A DNA stretch of 64,000 nucleotides, from positions 248,001 to 312,000 of the forward strand of contig JAUFSD010000016.1 of NCBI GenBank assembly GCA_033030425.1. The letters run 5' to 3'. The translations under genes and the position numbers were made by a program. Under the pieces are notes generated by a model. It saw only the letters and a program-made list of their open reading frames with translations, was not told the origin of the DNA and did not search any database. Shown here piece by piece: positions 45,356-57,172 of this stretch. Every line of letters starts with the position of its first letter. Position 1 is the stretch's first letter. The stretch comes from Verpa conica (lineage: Eukaryota; Ascomycota; Pezizomycetes; Pezizales; Morchellaceae).

Positions 45356-46486
45356 ATGACATCAAACTCCATTAAGCTCCTCACGGGTAACTCCCACCCT
45401 GACCTGGCAAAAATGGTCGCTGACAGGTTCTCCCCCCACAATTTACCCCCGACTACTCCTGCTAAAATTAAGGTAGGCTTGGTGTCGATCTCCTCGACAT
45501 GTCAGTATTCAAGTATTCGAATCAGGAAACCTCTGTTGTAATGCGTGAATCTGTCCGTGACGAAGATGTATTCATAATCCAGACAACAAAGCCAGGCGAG
45601 GAGCTTAATGACGGCTTGATGGAACTTTTAATCATCATCAAAGCTTGCAAGACTGCTTCAGCTCGTCGTATTACCGCTGTTATGCCGAACTTTCCCTATG
45701 CGAGACAGGATAAGAAGGACAAGTCTCGAGCACCTATCAGTGCTAAGCTTGTGGCAAATATGCTACAGAGAGCTGGATGTGATCATGTTATCACAATGGA
45801 CTTGCATGCAAGTCAGATCCAGGGTTTCTTTGATGTACCGGTCGATAAGTGAGCTTTCTCCTATACAGAAAATAGCTTTTGCAGGATATAGAGAACTAAA
45901 CTACCCTCGGAAAGCCTCTACGCAGAACCCGCAACCCTTCGTTACATTCGTGAAAATTTCGACTACAAAAATGCCGTCATTGTCTCACCCGATGCCGGTG
46001 GTGCCAAGCGTGCCACAGCCCTCGCAGACCGCCTCGACCTCAACTTCGCACTCATCCACAAAGAGCGTTCAAAACCTAATGAGGTCAGTAGGATGACGCT
46101 TGTGGGTGATGTTGATAAAAAAATTGCAATTCTAGTCGACGATATGGCAGATACTTGTGGTACGCTCGTGAAGGCTGCCGATGTCCTGATGGCAAACGGA
46201 GCGAAAGAGGTGGTTGCAATTGTGACACATGGGATATTATCCGGGAGTGCGTGTGCAAAAATCAATGGAAGCAAATTGAGTAAAGTCGTAGTCACGAACA
46301 CGGTGCCACATGCAGAGAAGAAGAAGGGTTGTAGTAAGCTTGATACTATCGATATTGCTCCTACGGTATGTCCCTCTACTACTTCTCACTTCTTGTCACT
46401 AATATATCGGAAAGCTTGCGGAGGCTTGTAGGAGAACTCATAATGGCGAGAGTGTCTCGTTCCTGTTCCATCATGCTCCAGTTTAG
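45356..46486 (+). CDS. PRS: Ribose-phosphate pyrophosphokinase (PRPP synthetase)
   Basis: Makes 5-phosphoribosyl-1-diphosphate from ribose-5-phosphate and ATP for purine, pyrimidine, histidine, tryptophan and NAD synthesis; cytosolic, usually hetero-oligomeric in fungi. Exons 45356-45472, 45514-45848, 45915-46365, 46415-46486 give 324 aa. Signatures: start [24 protein letters not shown], the ATP-binding region [38 protein letters not shown], and the PRPP-binding loop [13 protein letters not shown], with the flanking [11 protein letters not shown]. All three introns use an AAG acceptor, forced by the reading frame. No regulatory insert like that of yeast Prs1 or Prs5 is present. Fungi have several PRS paralogues, and I cannot say which one this is. 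Confidence 0.94.
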
Positions 46487-47686
46487 GCATCCTTTAATTA
46501 TCTATATTGCCTATCATTCTCTCCTAATTCTCCTGCTTTTTATTCCTTTCAAAAGCGTTGCCTACATTTAGCTATGTTTTGGTGTATGGGGCATGGTAAT
46601 AATATCTCCCCTTTCTACTTTTCTCCTACCGTTTTTTTCTCTTCGGTTATCAATAAAAATCGTTTCTCTTTCTAGTAGCTAGGGTATCATAAAGCAGTTT
46701 TATATGATAGATATGGCATAGATTGATCATTTTCGGAAAGGAATGATTATAAATCGGAGTTACATGAGTCAAGTGGGAAAGGGGGCGGGAGCCTGTCACT
46801 TATTCAGCCCTGCCTGGCGCTCTTACTGTTGTACTCCAATAATAACGATAGAAATATATGAAATACTATCAGCAGTCTGCTCATAGCGGTCTCCTATCCT
46901 GAAATACTCATATTGATTACAAGACCATTCGATATAATATGTTCTCCCAACAATATCTACCAAAGCAATTCCTATTATACCCTAATTCTAAAAAAGGACC
47001 CAATAAAGTAGGTGCTCCTTGGGGGAGTGAAGTACTCTATCTTTGGATATTTTGTCCCCTTTTATACAGGAATTCACTTGAAAACTCGCCTAAAAAATGA
47101 ACCAACCTTGGCAGCATATAACAACTCTCTTGCTTTTTGGGTATAATCTCTAGGGCTCTTGTAAATATGATCTCATTTTGATACCCTCTAGGTCTATTAT
47201 TTTAAGTTCTGCTTGCATATGATTTCTGAACATTGCTACATAGCCTTGTAGTTAATCTAAGAAATAGCGTTAACGAGTTTTTTTGTATGCACTATATTTT
47301 TAACCATATAGTAATAGATAAATAGGCCAATTAACCAAATGACGTGGCCTAAATGGTAGTGCATAGCTCCTATCGTAATTGTTGACAAGTATCATTAACT
47401 CACAAAACCCAGCCCTACTTATAATCGTCCTCTCAAGCATCTTTCGCTCTTCCCCCTTAACTTTCTTCACTCCTCCTGTTCCATTAACTTGCTATCACTA
47501 CGACTAGTATTCTTTTCATCCTTCCTGATTGCATCTATTAAGATCGTATAGTGGCCATAAATTCTACAGGATCTGCCAACAAAAACCTGCTTCATTTAAT
47601 AAAAGTCAACTCCACCCTAAGGCCTGGATATCTCCTGTATTTTCTCTATACTTTATTTTAGATCCTTGGCGCTCCATATATACAAA
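46487..47686. other. AT-rich spacer, 1.2 kb
   Basis: Very AT-rich in 46600-47400, then C/T-rich in 47430-47650 as a likely leader of the next gene. No gene seen. Confidence 0.45.
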
Positions 47687-48577
47687 ATGAGTAAAGGAAC
47701 GAACTACGGAACAATAGACTCCTCTGACTTGATTTCTGAAAAAGAGGACACAGGTCATAATGATTTTTTATTGAATAGTAATAACTACAATTTTGTGGAG
47801 CGTGCTCCCGAAACGACTGAAGACCGTCTCAATTCGCTTGTTAGCGGCACAATATATTCTACAAACCAATTGGTAGATATCAAATCAGTAATAAGCGCGT
47901 GGATTAAGTCAATCCAAGGGGGTATTACAACTCCACCTATATTCCAGTGCTGCTCCCATTCCACAGGTGTAGAAGTACCATTCATGTGTCTTGGTACGTC
48001 ACCTAAAGATGGCACATGGACAGGGAATCTCATTCATCATATACGCCCCGATGCCTGGGAGAGTATGGCTAGACAGGTGGGTCTGGAGACATCAATTTGT
48101 AAGAGTCTCTTTGCTAACACAGATTTGGACTCTGGTTATTTTATAATTGATGTCTTTGAATGCCCTATCAGTTCGCCCGATTCTACTGAGAAACCCGAAA
48201 TGCGGGGAAAATATCCCTACCACATATTGCTTCTTCCAGTTACTATAGAACTCCACAAAGTCGATGACGTGAAGTTATATTCTCCTCCCACTACCAGTTC
48301 TAGTGAGAAAGAAGACTATTTATTCAACGATCCTTCTAAAAACGAAATTATTGAAGGAATTGAGATTACCGAAGCGCGGCTACGGAGCTTGTTACAGCCT
48401 AATATAATAGATACGAGTAAGGCGCCGATCCAGAGGAGGGATATGCGTTTTAAGGTGGAAACGCCCAAAAAGAGTCAGGAGAGTAGTGATGGTTCACAGG
48501 TGTCAGAAACCACGAAGAAGCCTCTTAATTTCTCTAGTGAGTGGTGGGCAACCGCAGAGAAAGTTAAGAGGACTTGA
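47687..48577 (+). CDS. Orphan protein, 296 aa
   Basis: Single exon. ATG 47687 is chosen over an upstream in-frame TTG. I do not recognise the family. Visible features: a polar N-terminus (MSKGTNYGTIDSSDLI), a middle region with hydrophobic patches (STNQLVDIKSVISAWIKSIQGG; PYHILLLPVTIELHKV) and two neighbouring cysteines (FQCCSH). The C-terminus is lysine/serine-rich and ends near LNFSSEWWATAEKVKRT. No signal peptide or clear membrane helix. Codon composition is coding-like over its full length, and a pyrimidine-rich leader precedes it. It lies in a lineage-specific stretch beside an F-box/ankyrin gene. Function unknown. Confidence 0.65.
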   Translation: MSKGTNYGTIDSSDLISEKEDTGHNDFLLNSNNYNFVERAPETTEDRLNSLVSGTIYSTNQLVDIKSVISAWIKSIQGGITTPPIFQCCSHSTGVEVPFMCLGTSPKDGTWTGNLIHHIRPDAWESMARQVGLETSICKSLFANTDLDSGYFIIDVFECPISSPDSTEKPEMRGKYPYHILLLPVTIELHKVDDVKLYSPPTTSSSEKEDYLFNDPSKNEIIEGIEITEARLRSLLQPNIIDTSKAPIQRRDMRFKVETPKKSQESSDGSQVSETTKKPLNFSSEWWATAEKVKRT

Positions 48578-49179
48578 TAATACTAGGATGAATGAGTACA
48601 TGTAGAAGTCATGGCAAGAGTCTACACTTATGAGTTACTAAACGATGTCTTTTGCTTATTGGGGGGATTTCTTTTGTTAACTTCTGGGAATTCAAAGGTC
48701 GGATAAAGTGTGAGAATAACTTGGTGTTATAGCTATCTGAAACATTGGGTAAATGTGATTCGTCAACTATGAATGTACCGACTCCAGGGTCTACTATTGC
48801 AAGCTAGTTCCATTTCGGGCGTCACAACAACGCTACAACTCCTTGACAGCACTTAGGAGCGAGTGCATATCAGGTTCAGGTCCCTCACTCTTTATTCTGG
48901 AAAGTTTACTGCCTTTGGAAGGCTCACGCTTTTATCAGTTTGACCGTGTTCAGCTATATACCAGGGACGGTAGGCACTTTTTTTGAGCAGAAGGGAGGAA
49001 TAAATTATTATTACGCAAATACATGTAGTGTAATAAAAGAAATCTAATAGAGTACAGAGGTCCTCAATGGGCATATCATACACAGAAAACAAAGAAACCA
49101 AACCCTCATACTATAAGCAGGGTACATTAAATAAGGATCGCTAAATCAACTAGCAAATAAGAAGACATAGGGAAACATT
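48578..49179. other. Convergent spacer
   Basis: 600 bp, no gene or repeat recognised. Confidence 0.45.
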
Positions 49180-50073
49180 CTACTGCTCGCCCTTGGCCCA
49201 TAACCGCACTGCCTCCCCATCATTATCTTTCGCCATTATATCTGCGCCTCGCTCCAATAGCAACTTCACCGCATCGGCGCCCCCCTTAAACCGACTCGCC
49301 AAGTGTAACGGTGTGCGCCCAGCATTATCCCTCACCGAGACATCAGCGCCGTGCTCCAACAGCAACCCAACACACCCCTTTGAACTATCGGCTGCGATAT
49401 GTAATGGTGTGCTCCCTTTCACATCTTTTGCATCCACGTCGGCACCATTCTCCAACAAAATCTGCGCGACCGGCTTTGAGTAACGTACCGCGGCATGTAG
49501 AGGTGTGTTTCCCTCCTGGTCACGTGCCGTAATATCGGCACCGTTTTCCAAAAGCGCCTTAACAACATTGGGCCCAAACCAGGGACCAAGATGCAGCATA
49601 GTTCTCCCCTGGTGGTCCCGGGTATCCACGTCGCCACCTCTTGCGATCAAAAGCTTGATCATAGCAACGTTCGCGTTCCGCGCAGCCCAGTGAAACGAAA
49701 TCCAATTCGTTCCGTTCTTATCTTGAAGGGTGAGGTTGACTCCTTCCTGCATGACATATTTGACTATCACGTCCGGGCAGGGTCCTGGCGATTTATGGAG
49801 TTCCGTTATACTCCCTTTTGTGGTTGGCGCAGAGACAACAATTTTCGCACCGTGCTCTAGGATGAGCTTCGCCATGCCTTCGTTACCGTTAGCGACTGCC
49901 CAAAAGAGCGCGGTCACGGAGTGTTTGGGCTTGAGGGCATATTCGTTAAGAATTGGAGTTAGGAGAATTGCCAGGCGGCGGCTGGTTAGGAGGAGAGAAT
50001 TGATTTCGTGGGCGTGTTCGAGGCTCTCAGCAATTGGGAGAAGAAGCTCATTGGGAAGGCTGAGGAGAGACAT
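49180..50073 (-). CDS. F-box / ankyrin-repeat protein
   Basis: Single exon of 297 aa. The N-terminus MSLLSLPNELLLPIAESL with NSLLLTSRRLAILLTPIL (residues 1-42) is an F-box-like motif of the kind found in many fungal ankyrin proteins. It is followed from about residue 50 to 290 by seven or so ankyrin repeats, with repeated GNTPLHAAVR, GSTPLHIAAD, GRTPLHLASR helices and LLLENGADV or LLLERGADI turns. F-box proteins recruit targets to SCF ubiquitin ligases through Skp1. The ankyrin array would be the substrate-binding part, and the target is unknown. Repeats 5-7 are nearly consensus, hence probably under recent expansion or homogenisation. A purine-rich microsatellite lies about 90 bp upstream. 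Confidence 0.85.
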   Translation of the reverse strand: MSLLSLPNELLLPIAESLEHAHEINSLLLTSRRLAILLTPILNEYALKPKHSVTALFWAVANGNEGMAKLILEHGAKIVVSAPTTKGSITELHKSPGPCPDVIVKYVMQEGVNLTLQDKNGTNWISFHWAARNANVAMIKLLIARGGDVDTRDHQGRTMLHLGPWFGPNVVKALLENGADITARDQEGNTPLHAAVRYSKPVAQILLENGADVDAKDVKGSTPLHIAADSSKGCVGLLLEHGADVSVRDNAGRTPLHLASRFKGGADAVKLLLERGADIMAKDNDGEAVRLWAKGEQ

Positions 50074-50160
50074 CTTTGTTGTTTTTTGGTATGAGTAAGC
50101 TGAGTAGGTAGTTGGGCACGTAAGATAAGATTGTCTCGAGATATCACCGTAGTATCTTAT

Positions 50161-50192
50161 GGGAGGAGGAGGAGGAGGAGAAGGAGAAGGAG
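50161..50192. repeat. (GGA)n/(GAA)n purine microsatellite
   Basis: A 32-nt purine-only triplet repeat upstream of the F-box/ankyrin gene. Confidence 0.85.
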
Positions 50193-51184
50193 TTTTCTAA
50201 GCTTTGAGGCAGCGGATACCGTTACTTTAAGGACTTGAATTTCTGGCTCAGGGGGCGGAAGGTAGGTATATAAAGCAAGGAGACTTGGAGTAATGTGTTC
50301 ATATGAGACATCCCCCGGCAATTACCACCAACTGACTCAACGGCTTTAACCCCTTTGTCGGGAGACTCGGGAGTTAGTCCCAGCCAAGGGGCTTGTGCTG
50401 AGTAGAGCAAAGTGCCCGTGTCATAGGTATGTAATCCTCGCCCTGCCAAGATCGGAATAATCTATCGGGTATGACGTTTTTAGTTTTTTGTTTTACGTGT
50501 ACAGGCCTGTGTACCAGCGATACCGATAGATCAGAGGCCAGTTGATTCACCTTTAGTAGGGAGATCCTTTCCGGTAGGGAGACCATATTTGATGGGAGGG
50601 TTATCTTTGGTGGTGAGACACCCAATGTAATTACCTGGCTATCGGTAACGCTAGTACTTAGGGCGGATACGAAGCTTGATTTGTGTCTAAGCAGTTATAA
50701 AGTAGAGTAAAACAAATCGTTTCGAAAGCTAGCTTAATAACTGAGATCGCCGCTGCTACAGGCGCCACAGTTCTAATTCCATTAAATTGATCGATGTGGT
50801 GGATCTACTTTTCCCCCCAACCGGCCCGCGACGTTATATGTTAGGGGACCCCGGGATAAGCATGTTGTGTGCACCCTATAAGGATACGGCTTGGTGGTCA
50901 GCGTATTCTTATAGGGCATCCCATGATGAGTGCCAAGGTGTTGGGGTAAGGGGTAAATGCAGGCCGTTTTTGGCTTCTCTATTCTCAGGTATCGCCCGTT
51001 CCCAAATATACCATAACTTCCGTATGAAATTGCTAAAAGCGCTTGTATGGCGATACTCTTACTCCTGAACACAAAATCTTGCTGATTTACCAGTTATATA
51101 TATATATCTAATACGTATATAGAGATAACCTGTATATGCACTGTGTGTTTTAAGTAGTTTGATTAGCGATTTTTTCTCCATGTT

Positions 51185-51345
51185 TATACAGCTTCCGGCA
51201 ACAAAGACCGAGAAACATGAGATTCGAATTCAGGGCTTCTATTGGCCTCCCAGTATTGCGGCAAAGATTCTAGCAATCCTACTGGCTATAGGGCCACTGC
51301 CCCACTAACCCTAGCTTCTCGATCTTTCTTGCCGGAGACTGTATA
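51185..51345. mobile_element. MITE-like element, 161 bp with 30-bp terminal inverted repeats
   Basis: The first 30 nt (51185-51214, TATACAG then TCCGGCAA cores) match the reverse complement of the last 30 nt (51316-51345) at 26 positions. There is no coding capacity. The interior contains a weak tRNA-B-box-like ATTCGAATC. A small non-autonomous DNA transposon is the simplest reading. Confidence 0.55.
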
Positions 51346-53423
51346 TTGTTTCATTATAGAAACCGGTTATATTCTGAAGCCACTGACTTCATTTGAATTT
51401 AGGTCTCCAATCACATAGAAATTATTTCAGGAGATTGAAACTGGTAAGCACATAGGCACCAGTACATGTTACTGGAGAGGATATGATAGGGGGATCGAGA
51501 GAGAGCAAGACCTGTCCCATACTGAGCTATATATAGATATGTATTTACTATAGATTTTTATTTTTCAACCAGCGAGGTCTTTGCTCGATAGCCGGAAGTT
51601 AACTTTTATTCTTATAAAGTAAGAATTCTTTTTAAAAAAATAACGTCGCTGCTATGTAGCTACTAATAGCATCCAGAATGCGTAGGCTTCCTCTAAAAAG
51701 CCCCGAAGACCCAAAAAAGAAACGTAATTAGAAGAGTTGATTCTCTACTATTACGCTCGCTAGAGTGAAGTATAGGTATGATGCATAATAATTTGATACT
51801 ATGGGCGATGAAAATTCCCCTAAATAAGTAGTGAAGCGCCGTAGGTGCGGCTTCGTCAGGATATCCACTAATAAATTTAAGTTGGAATCTTAGTAGAGAG
51901 AAGCGAATATAGGTATTTAGCCACCCAAAAGATTCCAGCTGAGGTCTCTAGCACTCCTTCGTGTGTGTTTGCAACTCTATCCACTAAGAAGACTCTATCA
52001 CTTCCGCTCACCTGGTCCCATAATAATAGGGACCACTGGGAGAGTCCATCACTGAATAGGTTTTGTCGAGGGGAAAACAGAATTTTTGGTGATAAAGACT
52101 TTATAATCGCGGAGAATAGGCGAGAGAGAGAGATAGAACCAGAGCTAGAAGGAGGCAAAAGTTAAAAATACCATAATAAAGAAAAGGATAGATTCAAGAG
52201 AAAGCTGAATGGGATGATGTAGGGAATAGAGGTGGATACGTGGAAGACCTGGATGAAAGGGACAATAAGGATCGGAAGTGTCACGTGCAAAGGTCGCACC
52301 CAGCAAAGACAGCAGCTGCGCTAGTGAAGAATACGATGCGGAATAATTACCACTAATTAGTCTCATGAATTTCATTTCTTCATAAGTACCTAGTTTATTT
52401 TGACTCTATTATCTCCATTTATTTCTTGGGTAGTATTCCACAAGACCCCATCTTTATAGGTAAAGTACTATACCCATGAATCGAACGCGTCAAATGGAGC
52501 TAGCGTAGTGTCTTAGGTTCCTTTGTTTTTTTTAATTGGACCCTGTAGGTTTATTCCTCCCTAGAAGTGCTATAATTTACTGATATTAATCTGGCTAATA
52601 CCGGCTATATGGGTGTTAGACTGTTCCAAGGATTAGGGGATGCGCGAGTACTTGCTTTTGCTGGAAACAACTCGGGACTACCGGGTAATCGTTTTCCCGG
52701 TACTCTTGTAATTTTTGCAAAGGTCTTTTTTTTCGAGTTTAAGTACAACTTTAGAGAAGTCTAAGCAGGTATTAGATCTAGAGTATTTTGGCCTTTACCC
52801 TAGCCATGGAAGGAAGTTAATAAAATCATCACCAAGAACTTGGGTGTTAGTGACGAGATTACCTATGAACGCGCGTAGTTAGTAGACTTGTCCTGAACTA
52901 GATCCAAGTAGAGTCTACCATGCTAGTATATATTGCCTACGCAAACATATCGGTAGGGGCCCCGGTAAAATGGCAAGGTCGCACATTCTAAGATCATATA
53001 GGGAGATATATGTTATATCAAAAAGATACTTACAAATAGATACTTTATAAACCCTCAATATTCCGCTACAACAATTGACTCTTAGTAAATTACAAAACCT
53101 GTTTACATTATCATCAAAGTGTTTCAGTTCTGGGATCTGTCAAACCTATATTAATATTGCCGTTACGTACTGTTTTTTGATTTTCGGGAAAAATTTCACA
53201 TAATAATTCCTGTGTCTGTTTTTCACCGCCCCCGAACCAATTACTGAAAAAGCTTAGTATATTTTGTATCTTGTACGAGTATACTTAACATAAAAAGAAA
53301 GCTATATAAGCCCAATAGATTGAACCGAAAAAAACAAAAAAGAACAAAGCTAAAAGATGGAAGCCCCCTCAACCTCCTTACAGAATCATATATCTACGGT
53401 TACCCCGTACTGATATCTTATAA

Positions 53424-55070
53424 TCATTCTATGTGCATAATAACCTCATTATTGCCAATAGAATAAGATGTACCATTTCCGAAGTAGCGCGAGGTATCAT
53501 ATCTGGGTAATTGACGTTAGCATCCATGTATAGTACAGGGCATTATAGGTGAAACTAACGACCACCGAACCCATCCTATCGCCATGTCTTGGCAGCCCTT
53601 GATAAATGTGCGGATATCACTCTCGAGTTTAGGGTTCCCTGTAGGAATTGGTATTCGGAGCTTGGCCTCTTCAGCAGCAGCGTAGTGTTCATGAAACATC
53701 CGAGCCGTATGGTCGATAGCGGACTGTGGAGTAAGGTTATTATGGTACACCAGGATGGGCACTACATTCTGAATCTCTCCATCCTCGCGCTAATAACGAT
53801 TGTCAGTCTTGAACATGATTTCAATGGATTTATCTATGAGACATACCATCTCTTTGGCCAACGAAATAATATCGTTACAGCTATATTCAGATTTAGTTAT
53901 TTGTGCCATCTTGAGAGGGATTAGTCGAGCACTCACCACCACAGTGAGGAACAGATCTCATCCATCATTGTTTTAACAGCTTCGTTCTCAAAGAAAGAAT
54001 CAGGGATGTCGAGGCCATACGCGTACCTAAAACTATTAGTAAGAGATTTATTTCATAGGAAGTAAGGTGGGAAACATACTCTAGCAAGTGAATCATGGTG
54101 TAGCCTCCGCCGCTGTGATCTCGCAAAGCTTTATACTCTTCAAAGGTTCTGATTTCACACCCAGTCTCTCTCTGCGTAACATTCGCAATAGCATTCACAT
54201 AGAGCCTCGAAAAACGACTCAAACGCTTTAAACTCTCTGTCGAAGGGGGGGGGGGGGGGAATCAATAAGGCTACACGAGCGATAGGACAGCGGAAATACT
54301 ATTTACCTTTTGTGGATACAGCTCGCATTTCGGCAACCACTTCACAGAGACCAGCCGTAAATGGGGTAGTAGGCGGTGGGGAATCTGAGGAAGGGCCCTC
54401 GCCGAAAGCATAAGACATAAGGTCATACATTGTACTTCCAGCACGTTTTGCCCCCTCGAAGTCACTCATGAGAGCACCGCAGTCGAACTCTATAGGTTGT
54501 TAAAACATTAAGAAAGCAAATGTATGTAATGAATTTTAGTATTTACCATCGTCCCAGAGATATAACTACAGAGCAAACATCAGTAAAAGAAAGACTTTTA
54601 TAAGGTTTTGAATTCGGGAGTTATGAGAGGAGTAATTACCAGTCCTATATATCTAGCAGCCGCAAAGGAGGCCTCCTCAGAGATTCCTGGATAAAGGCAA
54701 GCTATTAATAACGCATTATTTATACCCTCAATCGTCTTTTTGGTATTTGGTATCCCTAAGCTTTATCACGAAGTGACAGGTGAGCCTTATGTAACTATCA
54801 CAGTAATAGATAAAATCAATAGACGTACTCCAGTAACCATGAATTCGTCTTCTTCATGAGCTGTTCGTTGTAAACTTTATTCACCCTTGTCTCCCAATTG
54901 GGCATAAGAGCAAAGAAATCCGGGATGATAACATCGCAATCCTTGAACTTGTTCCGTAGGTCTTGATGACGCTTCTCCAAGTCCGATAGAGATAGTTCTG
55001 ACTGATGCATGGAGACTGGGGTATTGAATAGCTGATCAGGTTGGATATTTTCGGTTGAGAGGGAAGCCAT
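53424..55070 (-). CDS. Class I terpene synthase (sesquiterpene-synthase type)
   Basis: Nine minus-strand exons: 55070-54829, 54760-54640, 54565-54547, 54489-54307, 54236-54080, 54026-53937, 53880-53847, 53789-53560, 53502-53424. They join in frame to 384 aa. The enzyme ionises an isoprenyl diphosphate, probably farnesyl diphosphate, and cyclises it. Metal-binding motifs are both present: the aspartate-rich LWDDGEFD (DDxxxD form, about residue 125) and the NSE motif NDIISLAKE (about 272). The C-terminal SRYF holds the RY pair that contacts diphosphate. No N-terminal prenyltransferase domain is present. Exon 3 is only 19 nt and splits the aspartate motif; intron 4 contains a G15 run (sense C15). 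No P450 or other tailoring gene lies within the window, so it looks stand-alone. The product cannot be predicted. Confidence 0.88.
54245..54259. repeat. G15 homopolymer in a terpene synthase intron
   Basis: Fifteen G (C on the sense strand) shortly before the acceptor of exon 5. Probably hypervariable in length. Confidence 0.85.
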
Positions 55071-57172
55071 TGGTAATATACTTGGGTATCAGGTAAACTT
55101 GGGATAAGATATAGAAGCAAGCACGATTCTGCTGTTAGGAATTTGATGGTGATTTAGGGGGAAATACTCCTCTTATATATAGGCCATGTAGAGTATTAGC
55201 CATGTAAGCATTGAGGATATCGAGTTATCAGGCTGAGGCAGGGCATATTACACAAACCTCTAGAGAAAATGACTCGAGACACTTTAGATGCATCATTCGC
55301 ATGCAAGGCAATTTACAATACTCAAAACAAGAATAAAAAAGCTGAAAGTCCAAGTGTTGTAGTCAAGGATCTTGTTTTCTAGTGGGGGAGAATACAGCCG
55401 TACCTAGCTACACCTACTCGTAGGTTCTCAGAAGTTTCCGGAATAGAATAACTGGGAGCGCCAATGAGGTCAAAAACATGTGATGGGTAGGAGGCCAAGG
55501 GCTATGTACAGAGATACGTTGAGTCAATAACTGAAACCTACAATCCTAGCTGGTAAGATGTGTCGCTCTCCCCGTTACCATATTCTGCAAACACTGACGA
55601 CTACGGCTAATATCCGAATCTCATGCAACAGGGCTATTCTTTGTTACACTGCCAGCCAGGGTTCTAGTGAAGAATTCAAGATAAACCAGATAAGGCTATG
55701 CAATTAAGAGATTCCTGTGTATAGAGTGTTGCCCTCAAAACCGATGAATAGACCTATATAAATACCTATATAGGGGACAGGAGTGGTAATAGTACCCAGA
55801 GTTTATGTCCAGATATCTAATTCTTTTATCCAATTAGTTCCTGGTGGTACGGTGGCGTTGCATGACCAACAGGATTAATTGCCCATTATAGTAAAGTATA
55901 TCCGAAGTGGTGGTTTCTTAGCCCTATCTTTGTGCACTTATATCTTTTCTGGACTCGTTTTAGCCTCCCGGTTTGTTCCCAGAATTTGTTTGCAGTCCTA
56001 TGAGATGGGGGATTGGCTAGGCATGCGCGGTTGTACTTTCTTAAAACTGTAACTGAGTGTTTTGAGTGGCAAAAGCTACCGCATCAACAAGCTCGACGCA
56101 AGGTAACTAATGCGGTACTATTTTTTCTCCACCCTTTGGTTATCGAGATCCCTATGGTGTTGTGGTGGTACGGTGTGGTCTCGTGCGCAGCCCCATTGTT
56201 TGCTGCGCATATGGTTCCGCGCAGCAAACAAGACGGGGCTAGGGCTAGGCATGAGACTAGCTATGTTTCACTCGTTGGCTTGTATTGTTGGGCTACCATA
56301 TGCAGATCTTCAGGCAAAAATGGGAATATCTAATCATTTCACAACCTAATAATGCTCAGGTGCATCTAATGTGACCAAACAGAGAAGTAATAATTAGATT
56401 ACAAAAAAGTTAACGCGGCACATTCTACCGCGCCCCATTTCCTATTTCTATCAGTAGCGCATCTTTACCAGCGTCATGGGTGCCTTGTACCAGATGGTAG
56501 GTAAATTGTCTCCAATTACTTGTTTACGCGGCTGTAGGTTATGCTATGCTCATACTGAATCACTCGGCATCCACTATCTCAACTAATCCTTATCATTTTA
56601 CAGCCTAGAAAAAGTGCGATCGACAGCTAAACAGTGATAAAGACCTTCAGCCCCAACCAACCAACACATCTGCGGCTCTAAAAAGAATCCGAATATCTAA
56701 CGTCCCAAGCGGTACTACATGATCTCTCACAAAAACTGCACTCAGGCTCAGTAATCTTCACATTCTGACTCTAAAAAGCTGGCCAACGTAAGAACAATTC
56801 AATCTAGAAGATGCTCCGAACCAACGTACTGTATAATCCGCCCCCTCCCTATTTTCTCTTCTCAAAAAAAAATGAAACAAAAGGAAGATCGCCACCGATC
56901 CAAATAAAACACGAGCCTATAGTAGGGTGATATCTAACCAGCTGAGGAAGAAAGGAAAGGAAAATATTTCATGAGCTGAAAAAACAAGGTAAAAAAAAAA
57001 CTCCATCCCTGCGTTTACTGTCTAAGAAGCTAGTAGAAATGAAAGAAAAAGGCATTTCCCGTTAATGTGTTAAGGGGATCAATTAACAAAAGAAATAGCA
57101 AGAAAAACGAAAGAAAAGAATGCAAAAGATTTGTCGTGAGTGTTCTAGACCTGAAAGAACACTCTACGACTT
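55071..57172. other. Gene-poor spacer, 2.1 kb
   Basis: No supported gene. A 13-bp perfect inverted repeat (TTGTTTGCTGCGC with GCGCAGCAAACAA) lies near 56197-56232. The ATCACTCG octamer is at 56559-56566. A-rich downstream flank of the next gene from 56860. Confidence 0.45.

Larger units (their letters stand above)
50074..53423. other. Gene-poor region, 3.3 kb
   Basis: Holds a GGA/GAA microsatellite at 50161-50192, a MITE-like element at 51185-51345 and a possible small foldback near 50868-50915 (CCCTATAAGGA with TTCTTATAGGG). The remainder is AT-rich without coding signatures. Confidence 0.5.

Noticed and set aside
47666..47686. Upstream extension of the 296-aa orphan
   Set aside because: It begins at TTG; ATG 47687 is the first methionine codon.
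56013..56333. 106-codon plus-strand frame
   Set aside because: It spans an inverted repeat, and two overlapping frames are equally open.
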